Source of the DNA: Klebsiella variicola
Lineage (GTDB): Bacteria; Pseudomonadota; Gammaproteobacteria; Enterobacterales; Enterobacteriaceae
NCBI RefSeq assembly: GCF_000828055.2
Contig: NZ_CP010523.2
Coordinates: 3,906,001-3,970,000 of the forward strand
DNA length: 64,000 bases
Reading direction: 5' to 3'
Below the pieces are notes generated by a model that saw only the letters and a list, made by a program, of their open reading frames with translations, ran no database searches and was not told the origin of the DNA. The position numbers and the translations under genes are program-made. Shown here piece after piece: positions 28,953 to 39,837 of the stretch (within the stretch, counting starts at the first letter, position 1; each line of letters starts with the position of its first letter).

Positions 28953-30623
28953 ATGTTAATTCGATCTCGCACGCTCACCGGGCTACTGTTTATCACGCTG
29001 GCGGGCACCTCAGCCGCCGGAGCCGCGCAGTTGACCACCTCAGCTCACCAGACGGAGCAGGATAAAGCCCGCCAGGAGGCGCTGGCGCCGCAGCAACAGG
29101 ACTTTCAGTCTTCACAACAGCGCGTGGCGCCGCAGGGTATCCCTTTCCCTGAGGAAACGCATTGTAAATTGATCAACCGGGTCGATATCGACTCCGATAA
29201 CCAGGCGCTCACCCGGAAATTACTGGCGAAAACCGCGCAGCAGGCGCAGGGCCGCTGCCTCGGCAGCGAAGGTATTCGCCTGCTGGCCTATACCTTGCAA
29301 AACGAGCTGATTGCGCAAGGCTACATCACCTCCCTGATTGATGTGCCCTCCCAGTCGCTGGAGCAGGGCATGCTCAGGCTGACGCTGCACTATGGCAAAG
29401 TGGGCGCTATCGACTATGCCGACGGCTCAGACACCGCCCGCCTGTGGAATTCACTGCCAACCTCTTCCGGCACGATCCTGCGCTTAAGCGACCTCGAGCA
29501 GGGGATGGTCAATATGCAGCGTCTGCCCGGCGCTACGGCGCACATGAAACTGCTGCCAGGCCAGCACGAGGGAGAAAGCGATATCCAGATTGCCCGCAGC
29601 CTGGCGAAAAAATGGCAGCTTGGCGCCTGGCTTGACGACGCCGGCAGCAAAGCCAGCGGCCGCTACCAGGCCGGCGGCGCCCTCTATCTCTATGACCTGA
29701 CCACCCTCAACGATATCCTGTACCTTTCCGGCGGGGGCGATATTGAATTCAATCAGCATAACGACGGCAACCACAACGGCAGCCTGTATTACTCCATCCC
29801 CTTCGGCTACTGGACACTCAGCGCCTACGGGGCATACAGCCAGTATCGCCAGCAGTTTAACGGCAACTGGTCGACGATGGATTATAAGAGTAAAAATCGC
29901 TACTACAGCGCCACGCTGAGTCGTCTGCTCTCCCACACCCGGCAGCAAAAAACCACCGCCGACCTGCGGATCGCCAAGAGTACCTCGCATTATTACTTTG
30001 GCGGCAGTGAGCTACAGGTGATGCGCAAGCAGACACCCGCCTGGGAGTTCACCCTCAACCACCAGCACTACTTTAACAAAAAGATTGTTGATGCCAGCAT
30101 CGGCATCCAGCGCAGCCTGCCGTGGCTCAGCTCAACGCCAACTCCGGAGGAAAAGGCCGGGTTATACAGCCCGCTGTCGCGGATCGTGCATGGTAATCTG
30201 CAGGCGCTAATGAAATTTGACGCCACCGGCGACAAATTTACCTGGGCTCCCCGCTTGAGCGCCCAGTTCAGCCCGGACAAACTCGCTTCCGATAATAAAT
30301 TCAATATTGGCAGTCGCTGGAGCGTGCGCGGTTTTGACGGTGAAAACAGCCTGTCCGGCAATCAGGGATGGTACTGGCGCAACGATTTTATCTGGGATCT
30401 CCCTACCTCTGAGCGGCAATTCTATCTGGGCGCGGATGTGGGTCGCCTTATTGGTGCCGATCTGTATCAAAAAGGCAAAGTCCTTTCCGGCGCCGTCAGC
30501 GGCCTGCGCGGCGAGCTATGGTCAACGCAATACGATCTGTTTATTAGCACCCCGCTCAGTAAACCGGATACGTTTCATAGCGACGCCCTGAATATGGGCT
30601 TTTCATTACAGTGGAGGTATTAA
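28953..30623 (+). CDS. Two-partner secretion transporter TpsB (ShlB/FhaC/HecB family)
   Basis: This 556-residue outer-membrane protein should export the TpsA protein encoded next to it. A signal peptide of about 26 residues (ending AGAAQ) is followed by a Q-rich linker. A POTRA-like region comes next, with two cysteines (HCKLINRV, GRCLGSEG), and then a long beta-barrel ending in the aromatic LQWRY. The start was placed at 28953 because the signal peptide begins there; an in-frame ATG at 28914 would add 13 polar residues. The protein is of normal TpsB length and looks intact. Confidence 0.88.
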   Translation: MLIRSRTLTGLLFITLAGTSAAGAAQLTTSAHQTEQDKARQEALAPQQQDFQSSQQRVAPQGIPFPEETHCKLINRVDIDSDNQALTRKLLAKTAQQAQGRCLGSEGIRLLAYTLQNELIAQGYITSLIDVPSQSLEQGMLRLTLHYGKVGAIDYADGSDTARLWNSLPTSSGTILRLSDLEQGMVNMQRLPGATAHMKLLPGQHEGESDIQIARSLAKKWQLGAWLDDAGSKASGRYQAGGALYLYDLTTLNDILYLSGGGDIEFNQHNDGNHNGSLYYSIPFGYWTLSAYGAYSQYRQQFNGNWSTMDYKSKNRYYSATLSRLLSHTRQQKTTADLRIAKSTSHYYFGGSELQVMRKQTPAWEFTLNHQHYFNKKIVDASIGIQRSLPWLSSTPTPEEKAGLYSPLSRIVHGNLQALMKFDATGDKFTWAPRLSAQFSPDKLASDNKFNIGSRWSVRGFDGENSLSGNQGWYWRNDFIWDLPTSERQFYLGADVGRLIGADLYQKGKVLSGAVSGLRGELWSTQYDLFISTPLSKPDTFHSDALNMGFSLQWRY

Positions 30624-30687
30624 TTCAATCATTATTGACCCTTTCAGCTACGTTGTTTATTAATCTTAATTTAAAGGAATAAATGAA

Positions 30688-32481
30688 ATGTTTAAGTTTA
30701 AAGCTTCTTATGTCGCGCTGGCGGCAGTATTAACCTCGTCGGTGGTTTATGCCGACCCGACCAGCTATACGCATTCGTCCGGCGCCACGGTTATTGATAT
30801 TGAAAAGCCGAACGCCGCCGGCGTCTCCCATAACCTGTACCGCGACTTCAACGTTGGCACCAATGGCACCATCCTCAATAACAGCGGCGATGATGTCAGC
30901 CACAGCACCTTTGGCAATATCGCCCGTAACAATAATCTGACCGCCGGCAGCGCCTCGGTGATTTTGAACGAGGTGACCTCCAAAAACGCCAGTAGCCTGA
31001 AGGGCTTTATCGAAGTTAACGGTCAGAAAGCGGACGTGGTGATCGCCAACCCGAACGGCATCACCTGCTCCGGCTGTAGCTTTGTCAATACCAACAAGGC
31101 CATCCTGACCACCGGTAAAGTCAACATGACCAGTGACGGCGCCATCGGCAGCTATACCGTAACGGGCGGCACCCTCACCATCGGCGAAAATGGCATGAAC
31201 GCCGCTAACGGCTACGCGGTTCTGCTCGCCGACGCGATTAAGATTAACGGTAAAGTACAGGCCAATAATGCCCTGGTCAGCGCAGGTCGCTTCACCATGG
31301 ATAACAGCTCTGGCGCGATAACCTCTGCAGGTAAACAAGCGACGCTTATCGAAATGACGGTCAACCCGCAGTACAGCATCGACGTCAGCAGCCTTGGCGG
31401 CATCACCGCCAACAGCATCAGCATGGTCGGCAACAACATCGGCTTTGGCGTACGTAACCAGGGCTCCATTGTCGCTAACAGCACGCTGCAGCTCACCAGC
31501 AACGGTAACCTGCTGAACAAAGGGACAATAACGGGCAAAGGTTTGCTGAGCCAGGTTTCCACCGCCACGGGGATCACCAATGACGGCAGCATCGCCGGCG
31601 CTTATTACTTAATGCTTTCCAGTGGGAGCTCTATCGTCAATACTGGATCGCTCACCGGCGGCCAGCTGATTGCCTCCGCCAACAGTAACATCACGAGCTT
31701 TAAATCCGGTTCGATCACCGGCACCAACGGTTTAACGCTGACCAGCGGCGGGAAAATCAGCAACGAGGAAAAATCCTCATTGCTGTCAAATAACCAGATT
31801 TCCATCACGGCGATGGGCGATTTCTTCAATGAAGGCAAAATCAGCGCCAAAAATACCAGCCTGACGTTTGTTGGCGACAGCTTTAAAAACACCGGCAACA
31901 TTAACTCTACCGGCCAAACCACCATTCAGTCGCTTAAGCAGGATGGCAGCGCAAACAGCGGGGAAATCTATAACCTCGGTAATATCACAGGCGAAAATAT
32001 CAACCTGCAGACCAACGGTACGCTGGCGCAAAGCACCAGCGGTCGCATGGAAGCCACCAATGCCATTACCGCCCACAGCTACTGGCTGAATCAAAATGGT
32101 TATATGAAGGCGGCCGATATCACCACCGATCATGGCGTGGTAAGCAACAATGGCACTATCAATGCAAAGAATATTTCAATCACGACCTACTCAGATATCA
32201 CCAACGAAGGGCAGATCAGCAGCACCGGCGACCTGACCTTAAATACCAAAAATAAAGGCGCGATCTACAACTATTCCACCCTCAGCGCGGGCGGCAATAT
32301 GACGTTAACCGCCACCAAAGTGGTCAATGGTGGTAAAAGTTGCGGCATACTGGGCCTGGCGAAATGCGGCGTCGGGACCTTAACCGCCGATAAACTGGTA
32401 CTCAACTCATCGCAGAAATATGTTAGCGACATGGGTGGGAAACAGTATTTCAAGAGCACCGAAGTCAACACCGTGAAATAA
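30688..32481 (+). CDS. Short filamentous-haemagglutinin-type exoprotein TpsA
   Basis: This 597-residue exoprotein starts with a signal peptide of about 22 residues ending VYA. The TPS secretion domain covers about residues 25-260, with NPNGITCSGCSF and the NTNKAILTTGKV block typical of ShlA/FhaB proteins. The rest is Asn/Gly/Thr/Ser-rich repeats of about 20 residues (NTGNINSTG, NNGTINAKN, NEGQISSTG), as in a right-handed beta-helix. The C-terminus has a short cysteine pair (SCGILGLAKC). There is no toxin-like C-terminal domain and no immunity gene. Most TpsA proteins are much longer. It has AAAGGAATAA before the ATG and follows TpsB by 64 bases. Confidence 0.87.
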   Translation: MFKFKASYVALAAVLTSSVVYADPTSYTHSSGATVIDIEKPNAAGVSHNLYRDFNVGTNGTILNNSGDDVSHSTFGNIARNNNLTAGSASVILNEVTSKNASSLKGFIEVNGQKADVVIANPNGITCSGCSFVNTNKAILTTGKVNMTSDGAIGSYTVTGGTLTIGENGMNAANGYAVLLADAIKINGKVQANNALVSAGRFTMDNSSGAITSAGKQATLIEMTVNPQYSIDVSSLGGITANSISMVGNNIGFGVRNQGSIVANSTLQLTSNGNLLNKGTITGKGLLSQVSTATGITNDGSIAGAYYLMLSSGSSIVNTGSLTGGQLIASANSNITSFKSGSITGTNGLTLTSGGKISNEEKSSLLSNNQISITAMGDFFNEGKISAKNTSLTFVGDSFKNTGNINSTGQTTIQSLKQDGSANSGEIYNLGNITGENINLQTNGTLAQSTSGRMEATNAITAHSYWLNQNGYMKAADITTDHGVVSNNGTINAKNISITTYSDITNEGQISSTGDLTLNTKNKGAIYNYSTLSAGGNMTLTATKVVNGGKSCGILGLAKCGVGTLTADKLVLNSSQKYVSDMGGKQYFKSTEVNTVK

Positions 32482-32489
32482 GACAAACC

Positions 32490-32519
32490 ACGATGCGCGA
32501 AGCCTCGCGCATCGTTTTC
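32490..32519 (+). terminator. Terminator of the two-partner secretion operon
   Basis: ACGATGCGCGA pairs with TCGCGCATCGT over an AGCC loop, ending in TTTT, eight bases after the tpsA stop. ybeL converges from the other side. Confidence 0.87.
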
Positions 32520-32526
32520 GCACCGC

Positions 32527-33009
32527 TTAGGGTTCGAAGGGCCGACGCTGGAACTGATCGTGGCCACACTTCGGACAGCGCGGCAGCACGTCCGGGGTAT
32601 ACACTGCCAGGTGATAGTGACACTTCTCGCAGACCAGATTGCCCAGGCCGACCACCTCACCGCTGTGGTACACGCCGTGGTGATTCAGATCCTGAAAGAC
32701 TTCGCGCCACTCGAGCTGCGTTTTGTCGGTGATATCAGCCAGTTCCTGCCACAGGCTCTCTTTGATCACCCGCATAAACACGCTGTCGCTCTCGTCTTCA
32801 TGACTCTCTTCGTAGCTGCGGGCAAACTCCTCGAGATCGCGTTTTACTGCCGCAATCACCGACTCGATCTCGCTCTGCGTGAGATCGCCGGCGCGGGCGA
32901 TTTTTTCCCGCGCCTGTGTCACCAGCGCGTCGATATCGCGCTCTCCATGGCGGAGCCGTTCGCTGAGCGAGGAGACCAGTTCACGGTAATATTGAGCAAC
33001 CTTGTTCAT
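32527..33009 (-). CDS. ybeL: Zinc-ribbon DUF1451 protein YbeL
   Basis: This 160-residue protein of unknown function has a helical, charged N-terminal half and a C-terminal zinc ribbon (CEKCHYH and CPKCGHDQF). Two ATGs lie side by side, at 33012 and 33009. The second gives MNKVAQYYRE as in E. coli and a seven-base spacing from GGAGG. It is convergent with the secretion locus and divergent from leuS. Confidence 0.9.
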   Translation of the reverse strand: MNKVAQYYRELVSSLSERLRHGERDIDALVTQAREKIARAGDLTQSEIESVIAAVKRDLEEFARSYEESHEDESDSVFMRVIKESLWQELADITDKTQLEWREVFQDLNHHGVYHSGEVVGLGNLVCEKCHYHLAVYTPDVLPRCPKCGHDQFQRRPFEP

Positions 33010-33235
33010 CATTTCGCCTCCGGTGTGGTTAACGTCTTCTGATAATAGACCTTATTCCTCTCCCGCTGTGTCTGACAAGCCACAGAGTCGCGAAATAATC
33101 AGCGCGGCTTTTGCCGATGTTAATGTGCGAAAGGCTGTTTTGACGGGGGCGTTTGGGCTATGCTATGCCGATCTGAAATAACACATCCATTGGCTACATT
33201 TTGTAGCTGTATTGAAAACAGGACCACTGGCTGCC

Positions 33236-35818
33236 ATGCAAGAGCAATACCGCCCGGAAGAGATAGAATCGAAAGTCCAGCTTCACTGGGACGAAAATCG
33301 TACATTTGAAGTAACTGAAGACGAGAGCAAAGAGAAGTATTACTGCCTGTCGATGCTTCCTTATCCTTCTGGTCGACTACACATGGGTCACGTGCGTAAC
33401 TACACCATCGGCGACGTGATTGCCCGCTACCAGCGTATGCTGGGCAAAAACGTCCTGCAGCCGATTGGCTGGGATGCGTTTGGTCTGCCGGCGGAAGGCG
33501 CGGCAGTGAAAAACAACACCGCGCCAGCACCGTGGACCTACGACAACATCGCCTACATGAAAAACCAGCTCAAAATGCTGGGTTTTGGCTATGACTGGAG
33601 CCGCGAGCTGGCGACCTGCACCCCGGAATACTACCGCTGGGAGCAGAAGTTCTTCACCGAGCTGTACAAAAAAGGGCTGGTATACAAGAAAACCTCCGCG
33701 GTGAACTGGTGCCCGAACGACCAGACCGTACTGGCCAACGAACAGGTTATCGACGGCTGCTGCTGGCGCTGCGATACCAAAGTCGAGCGTAAAGAGATCC
33801 CGCAGTGGTTTATTAAAATCACCGCCTACGCCGATGAACTGCTGAACGATCTGGATAAACTGGATCACTGGCCAGACACCGTAAAGACCATGCAGCGCAA
33901 CTGGATCGGCCGTTCCGAAGGGGTGGAAATCTCCTTTGACGTCAACAACTACGCCGATAAGCTGACCGTCTACACCACCCGTCCGGACACCTTTATGGGC
34001 TGCACCTACCTGGCCGTCGCGGCGGGTCACCCGCTGGCGCAGCAGGCTGCAGCGAACAATCCGGCGCTGGCTGCCTTTATCGACGAATGCCGTAATACCA
34101 AAGTAGCCGAAGCCGACATGGCGACGATGGAGAAAAAAGGCGTCGATACCGGGTTTAAAGCCATTCACCCGCTGACCGGCGAAGAAATTCCTGTCTGGGC
34201 GGCAAACTTCGTGCTGATGGAATATGGCACCGGCGCGGTCATGGCCGTTCCGGGTCACGACCAGCGTGACTATGAGTTCGCCAGCAAGTACGGTCTGAAC
34301 ATCAAGCCGGTTATCCTCGCCGCTGACGGCAGCGAGCCGGATCTCTCCGCGCAGGCGCTGACCGAGAAAGGCGTCCTGTTTAACTCCGGCGAGTTCAGCG
34401 GCCTCGATTATGAAGCCGGCTTCAACGCCATTGCCGACAAACTGGCAGCCATGGGCGTAGGCGAGCGTAAAATTAACTACCGTCTGCGTGACTGGGGTGT
34501 GTCCCGTCAACGCTACTGGGGTGCGCCGATCCCGATGGTGACCCTGGAAGATGGCACCGTGCTGCCGACCCCGGAAGATCAACTGCCGGTGATCCTGCCG
34601 GAAGATGTGGTCATGGACGGCATCACCAGCCCGATCAAAGCCGATCCTGAATGGGCGAAAACCACCGTTAACGGTCAGCCGGCGCTGCGTGAAACCGACA
34701 CCTTTGACACCTTTATGGAATCCTCCTGGTACTATGCGCGCTACACCTGCCCGCAGTATCAGGAAGGGATGCTGGATTCGAAAGCGGCCAACTACTGGCT
34801 GCCGGTAGATATCTACATCGGCGGTATCGAACACGCCATCATGCACCTGCTCTACTTCCGCTTCTTCCACAAGCTGATGCGCGACGCGGGCATGGTCAAC
34901 TCCGATGAGCCGGCGAAGCAGCTGCTGTGCCAGGGCATGGTGCTGGCTGACGCCTTCTACTATGTAGGCGAAAACGGCGAACGTAACTGGGTTTCCCCGG
35001 TTGACGCCATCGTTGAGCGCGACGAAAAAGGCCGCATCGTGAAAGCGAAAGACGCGGCAGGCCATGAGCTGGTGTACACCGGCATGAGCAAGATGTCCAA
35101 GTCGAAAAACAACGGCATCGACCCGCAGGTGATGGTTGAGCGTTATGGCGCGGATACCGTGCGTCTGTTCATGATGTTTGCGTCCCCGGCGGATATGACC
35201 CTCGAGTGGCAGGAATCTGGCGTTGAAGGGGCTAACCGCTTCCTGAAACGCGTCTGGAAACTGGTCTACGAGCACACCACCAAAGGGGACGTTGCGGCAC
35301 TGAACGTGGCGGCGTTGAGTGAAGATCAGAAAGCGCTGCGTCGCGATATTCACAAAACGATCGCCAAAGTGACCGATGACATCGGCCGTCGTCAGACCTT
35401 CAACACCGCCATCGCGGCGATCATGGAGCTGATGAACAAGCTGGCGAAAGCGCCGCAGGAAGACGAACAGGATCGTGCCCTGATGCAGGAAGCGCTGCTG
35501 GCGGTGGTGCGTATGCTGAACCCGTTCACCCCGCACGCCAGCTTCACACTGTGGCGCGAGCTGAACGGCGAAGGCGATATCGACAACGCGCCGTGGCCGG
35601 TGGCGGATGAAAGCGCGATGGTGGAAGACAGCACCCTCGTCGTCGTCCAGGTCAATGGCAAAGTTCGTGGTAAAATTACCGTTGCGGTAGATGCAACTGA
35701 AGAGCAGGTCCGCGAGCGTGCCGGCCAGGAGCATCTGGTCGCGAAATATCTCGACGGTAAAACCGTGCGTAAAGTGATTTACGTTCCGGGTAAACTGCTC
35801 AATCTGGTCGTTGGCTAA
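33236..35818 (+). CDS. leuS: Leucyl-tRNA synthetase
   Basis: LeuRS charges tRNA-Leu and edits misactivated norvaline and isoleucine. The 860-residue class I enzyme has the HIGH motif as HMGH in [11 protein letters not shown] near residue 50. The inserted CP1 editing domain includes [12 protein letters not shown], and KMSKS occurs as [10 protein letters not shown] near residue 620. The ATG at 33236 (MQEQYRPEE) was preferred to an ATG eight codons upstream by comparison with E. coli. It heads the leuS-lptE-holA-nadD-cobC group. Confidence 0.97.
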
Positions 35819-35832
35819 GCGCGGGAGGAAGC

Positions 35833-36423
35833 GTGCGATATCTGGTAACAATGTTGTTATCCCTGGCGGTGCTTGTCACCGCCGGCTGTGGCTGGCATCT
35901 GCGTAGCACTACGAAGGTGCCCACCACCATGAAAACCATGATTCTTCAGTCGAGCGATCCGAACGGACCGTTAAGTCGCGCGGTACGTAATCAGCTGCGT
36001 CTTAATGGCGTGGACCTGATCGACGCCAGCACGCTGCGTAAAGATGTTCCTTCTCTGCGCCTCGATGGTTCGTCGATTCAGAAAGATACCGCCTCGGTGT
36101 TCCAGGATGGTCGTACCGCGGAATATCAGATGGTCATGACCGTTCATGCCAGCGTCCTGATCCCGGGTCACGATATCTATCCGATTACCACCAAGGTCTA
36201 TCGTTCGTTCTTCGATAACCCGCAGGCGGCGTTAGCGAAAGACGCCGAGCAGGATATGATTATCCAGGAAATGTACGACAAAGCGGCGGAACAGCTGATT
36301 CGTAAGCTGCCGAGCGTGCAGGTTGCAGATGTTGAAGCAACCCAGCAGGAAGAGAAACCGGTCGCCGGCAGCACGGCACCGGCTTCCTCGGGTAACCGCG
36401 TCTCCACCACTCTGGGTCAATGA
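35833..36423 (+). CDS. lptE: LPS-assembly lipoprotein LptE
   Basis: LptE plugs the LptD barrel and helps place LPS in the outer leaflet. The 196-residue precursor starts with GTG at 35833 (GGGAGGAAGC in front) and has a lipobox VTAGC with the acylated cysteine at 19. The C-terminal tail is Thr/Ser/Pro-rich and variable. It overlaps the holA start by one base. Confidence 0.95.
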   Translation: MRYLVTMLLSLAVLVTAGCGWHLRSTTKVPTTMKTMILQSSDPNGPLSRAVRNQLRLNGVDLIDASTLRKDVPSLRLDGSSIQKDTASVFQDGRTAEYQMVMTVHASVLIPGHDIYPITTKVYRSFFDNPQAALAKDAEQDMIIQEMYDKAAEQLIRKLPSVQVADVEATQQEEKPVAGSTAPASSGNRVSTTLGQ

Positions 36424-37454
36424 TGATTCGGTTGTACCCGGAACAACTCCGCGCGCAGCTCACTGAAGGGCTGCGCGCGGCCTATCTGCTGCTTGGCAAC
36501 GATCCCCTGCTGTTGCAGGAAAGCCAGGACGCCATTCGCGAAGCCGCTGCCGCCCAGGGCTTTACCGAGCACCACACCTTCACCATCGATAACAGTACCG
36601 ACTGGCAGGCGATTTTCGCGTTAAGCCAGGCGTTGAGTCTGTTCTCCAGCCGGCAAACGCTGCTGCTAATCCTGCCGGAAAACGGCCCTAACGCGGCGAT
36701 CAACGAACAGCTGGCGACCCTGATCGGCCTGCTGCACGACGACCTGCTGCTGATAGTTCGCGGGAATAAGCTGACCAAAGCCCAGGAGAATGCCGCGTGG
36801 CTTACCGCCCTGGCGCAGCGGGCCGTCCAGGTCAGTTGCCAGACGCCGGAATACGCGCAGCTGCCGCGCTGGCTGGCCGCCCGGGCCAAACAGCATCAGC
36901 TGCAGCTCGACGACGCGGCCAGTCAGCTGCTGTGCTACTGTTACGAAGGTAATCTGCTGGCGCTGGCGCAGGCGCTGGAGCGTCTGGCGCTGCTCTGGCC
37001 GGACGGTAAGCTGACCCTGCCCCGGGTTGAGCAGGCGGTAAACGATGCCGCCCACTTTACCCCTTACCATTGGGTCGATGCGCTACTGGCAGGCAAAAGC
37101 AAGCGCGTGCTACATGTTCTGCAACAGCTCCGCCTTGAAGGCTGCGAGCCGGCGATCCTGCTGCGTACGCTACAGCGGGAGCTGCTGCTGCTGGTCACGC
37201 TCAAACGCCAGTCGACGCACACGCCGCTGCGCTCGCTGTTTGATAAACATCGGGTCTGGCAAAACCGCCGTCAGCTGCTCAGCGATGCCCTCGCCCGACT
37301 GAGCGGGGAACAGCTGCGCCAGGCGGTGACCCTCCTGACCCGCGCGGAACTGACCTTTAAACAGGATTACGGGCACGACGTCTGGCCCGAACTGGAAAGT
37401 CTTTCGTTGTTGCTCTGCCACAAAGCCCTGGCGGACGTTTTTATTGATGGTTGA
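36423..37454 (+). CDS. holA: DNA polymerase III delta subunit HolA
   Basis: HolA is the wrench of the clamp loader that opens the beta clamp. The 343-residue product begins [10 protein letters not shown] and keeps [13 protein letters not shown] near residue 20. A tandem ATGATG leaves the start uncertain by one codon; the second ATG, which overlaps the lptE stop by one base, agrees with E. coli. Confidence 0.94.
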   Translation: MIRLYPEQLRAQLTEGLRAAYLLLGNDPLLLQESQDAIREAAAAQGFTEHHTFTIDNSTDWQAIFALSQALSLFSSRQTLLLILPENGPNAAINEQLATLIGLLHDDLLLIVRGNKLTKAQENAAWLTALAQRAVQVSCQTPEYAQLPRWLAARAKQHQLQLDDAASQLLCYCYEGNLLALAQALERLALLWPDGKLTLPRVEQAVNDAAHFTPYHWVDALLAGKSKRVLHVLQQLRLEGCEPAILLRTLQRELLLLVTLKRQSTHTPLRSLFDKHRVWQNRRQLLSDALARLSGEQLRQAVTLLTRAELTFKQDYGHDVWPELESLSLLLCHKALADVFIDG

Positions 37455-37455
37455 T

Positions 37456-38097
37456 ATGACTCAGTTACAGGCAATCTATGGCGGCACCTTCGATCCGGTG
37501 CATTATGGTCACCTCAAGCCGGTCGAGATCCTGGCGAATCAGATTGGCCTGAGCAAGGTCATCATCATGCCTAACAACGTCCCGCCGCACCGTCCCCAGC
37601 CGGAAGCCACCAGCGCCCAGCGCGTGCATATGCTTAAGCTGGCGATTGCCGATAAACCGCTGTTCACGCTCGACGAACGCGAGTTGCAGCGTGACACCCC
37701 CTCCTGGACAGCAGACACGCTGCAGGCATGGCGCCAGGAGCAGGGGTCAGAAAAACCGCTGGCGTTTATCATCGGCCAGGATTCGTTGCTCACCTTCCCC
37801 ACCTGGCACCGCTATGAAACCATCCTTGATAACGTTCATCTGATCGTCTGCCGCCGTCCGGGTTACCCGCTGACCATGGCGCACGACGCGGATCAGCAGT
37901 GGCTGGACCGTCACTTAACCCACGACGTAGAGCGCCTGCATAACCGCCCCGCCGGGGCCATCTACCTGGCGGAGACGCCGTGGTTCGATATCTCGGCGAC
38001 GATTATCCGCCAGCGCCTCGAGCGCGGGGAATCCTGCGCCGAGATGCTGCCGGCCACCGTGCTGGACTACATCCGCGAGCAGGGACTCTATTGCTGA
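37456..38097 (+). CDS. nadD: Nicotinate-mononucleotide adenylyltransferase NadD
   Basis: NadD makes deamido-NAD from nicotinate mononucleotide and ATP. The 213-residue product has the nucleotidyltransferase motif [11 protein letters not shown] at residues 9-19 and the second motif ISATIIRQR near the C-terminus. Three in-frame starts (37444 TTG, 37447 ATG, 37456 ATG) exist. The last gives the E. coli length and lies two bases after the holA stop. Confidence 0.93.
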   Translation: MTQLQAIYGGTFDPVHYGHLKPVEILANQIGLSKVIIMPNNVPPHRPQPEATSAQRVHMLKLAIADKPLFTLDERELQRDTPSWTADTLQAWRQEQGSEKPLAFIIGQDSLLTFPTWHRYETILDNVHLIVCRRPGYPLTMAHDADQQWLDRHLTHDVERLHNRPAGAIYLAETPWFDISATIIRQRLERGESCAEMLPATVLDYIREQGLYC

Positions 38098-38169
38098 CCC
38101 CGGACTGGGCCCGACGCTAAAAAAGCGCTATCGTAGCGCCACGTCTCCACCGCCTGTCTGAGCATCATC

Positions 38170-38799
38170 ATGAAATTATGGTTAGTTCGCCACGGCGAAA
38201 CCGAAGCCAACGTTGCCGGGTTATACAGCGGCCACGCCCCCACTCCTCTGACACCGTGCGGCGTCGCCCAGGCGCGAGCGCTCGGCGAACGGCTGCGGGC
38301 AGTACCTTTCGACAAAGTCATCTGTAGCGAGCTGGCGCGTACCGCGAGGACGGCCGATCTGCTGCTTGGCGATCGCCATATCCCGCGTGAGTGCCATGCC
38401 GCGCTCAATGAAATGTTTTTCGGCGACTGGGAGATGCGTCATCATCGCGACCTTCAGCGAGAGGATGCACAAAACTATGCCGCGTGGTGTGCTGACTGGC
38501 AGCACGCGGCCCCCACCAATGGCGAAAGCTTTCAGAATTTTGCCCGCCGCGTCAGCGAATTCACCACAACGCTGGCCGACTGCCGCCATCTTGACCACCT
38601 GCTTATTGTCGGCCATCAGGGCGTCCTGAGCCTGCTGACGGCCCTGCTGTTGCAGATGCCCGCGGCGGCGATGTGGCATTTCCCGATTGCCCATGGCGCC
38701 TGGAGCCTCCTCGATATGCGCGACGATTTCACCACCCTGCGCGTATTAAATAGCCAGGCCGTCTGGCAGCCGCAAGAAGAATTCCCGCCAGACCATTGA
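38170..38799 (+). CDS. cobC: Alpha-ribazole-5'-phosphate phosphatase CobC
   Basis: This 209-residue histidine-phosphatase-family enzyme acts late in cobalamin nucleotide-loop assembly. The catalytic LVRHGET is at residues 5-11, with the second histidine in IVGHQGV near 147. It follows nadD by 72 bases. The 222 bases from here to rsfS hold no gene. They contain a good -10 (TATACT at 38969-38974) that probably serves the rsfS group. Confidence 0.93.
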   Translation: MKLWLVRHGETEANVAGLYSGHAPTPLTPCGVAQARALGERLRAVPFDKVICSELARTARTADLLLGDRHIPRECHAALNEMFFGDWEMRHHRDLQREDAQNYAAWCADWQHAAPTNGESFQNFARRVSEFTTTLADCRHLDHLLIVGHQGVLSLLTALLLQMPAAAMWHFPIAHGAWSLLDMRDDFTTLRVLNSQAVWQPQEEFPPDH

Positions 38800-38910
38800 C
38801 AGGCCACAGCAGGCTGCTATTCTCCGCTGCCGGGCAGCATCCGCCACAGCATGTTTGCAGAAATTGTTTTACAAAAATGGCGATGCAATCCGCGGCGAGG
38901 GATGGGATGA

Positions 38911-39339
<429 letters not shown>

Positions 39340-39342
39340 TGC

Positions 39343-39810
39343 GTGAAGTTGCAGCTGGTGGCCGTTGGCACCAAAATGCCGGACTGGGTACAGACCGGCT
39401 TTAGCGAGTATCTGCGCCGTTTTCCCAAAGATATGCCGTTTGAACTGGTGGAGATCCCCGCCGGTAAACGCGGCAAGAACGCCGATATCAAGCGCATCCT
39501 CGAAAAAGAGGGCGAGATGATGTTGGCCGCTGCCGGTAAGAACCGTATCGTGACCCTGGATATTCCGGGAAAACCATGGGATACGCCGCAGCTGGCACGC
39601 GAACTGGAACGCTGGAAACAGGACGGGCGCGACGTCAGTTTGCTGGTAGGCGGCCCGGAAGGCCTCTCTCCAGCCTGTAAAGCAGCGGCGGAACAGAGTT
39701 GGTCGCTCTCCACCCTCACCTTACCTCACCCGCTGGTGCGCGTACTGGTGGCCGAGAGTCTGTATCGGGCGTGGAGCATTACCACCAACCACCCGTACCA
39801 CCGTGAGTAA
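39343..39810 (+). CDS. rlmH: 23S rRNA pseudouridine(1915)-N3-methyltransferase RlmH
   Basis: RlmH is a SPOUT methyltransferase for the intact 70S ribosome. The 155-residue product has the knot motifs [10 protein letters not shown] near residue 102 and [17 protein letters not shown] at the C-terminus. The start is GTG, three bases after rsfS, with GGAGTTAAT in front. Confidence 0.95.
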   Translation: MKLQLVAVGTKMPDWVQTGFSEYLRRFPKDMPFELVEIPAGKRGKNADIKRILEKEGEMMLAAAGKNRIVTLDIPGKPWDTPQLARELERWKQDGRDVSLLVGGPEGLSPACKAAAEQSWSLSTLTLPHPLVRVLVAESLYRAWSITTNHPYHRE

Positions 39811-39837
39811 TGATGATCAGGGTAGACTAAGCAGCGA

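Noticed and set aside
33377-35851. An open frame of 824 codons on the strand opposite leuS
   Set aside because: It covers leuS in antisense, matches no family I know, and arises from the GC-rich codon use of leuS. The protein is rich in His, Val and Phe in the pattern typical of antisense frames.
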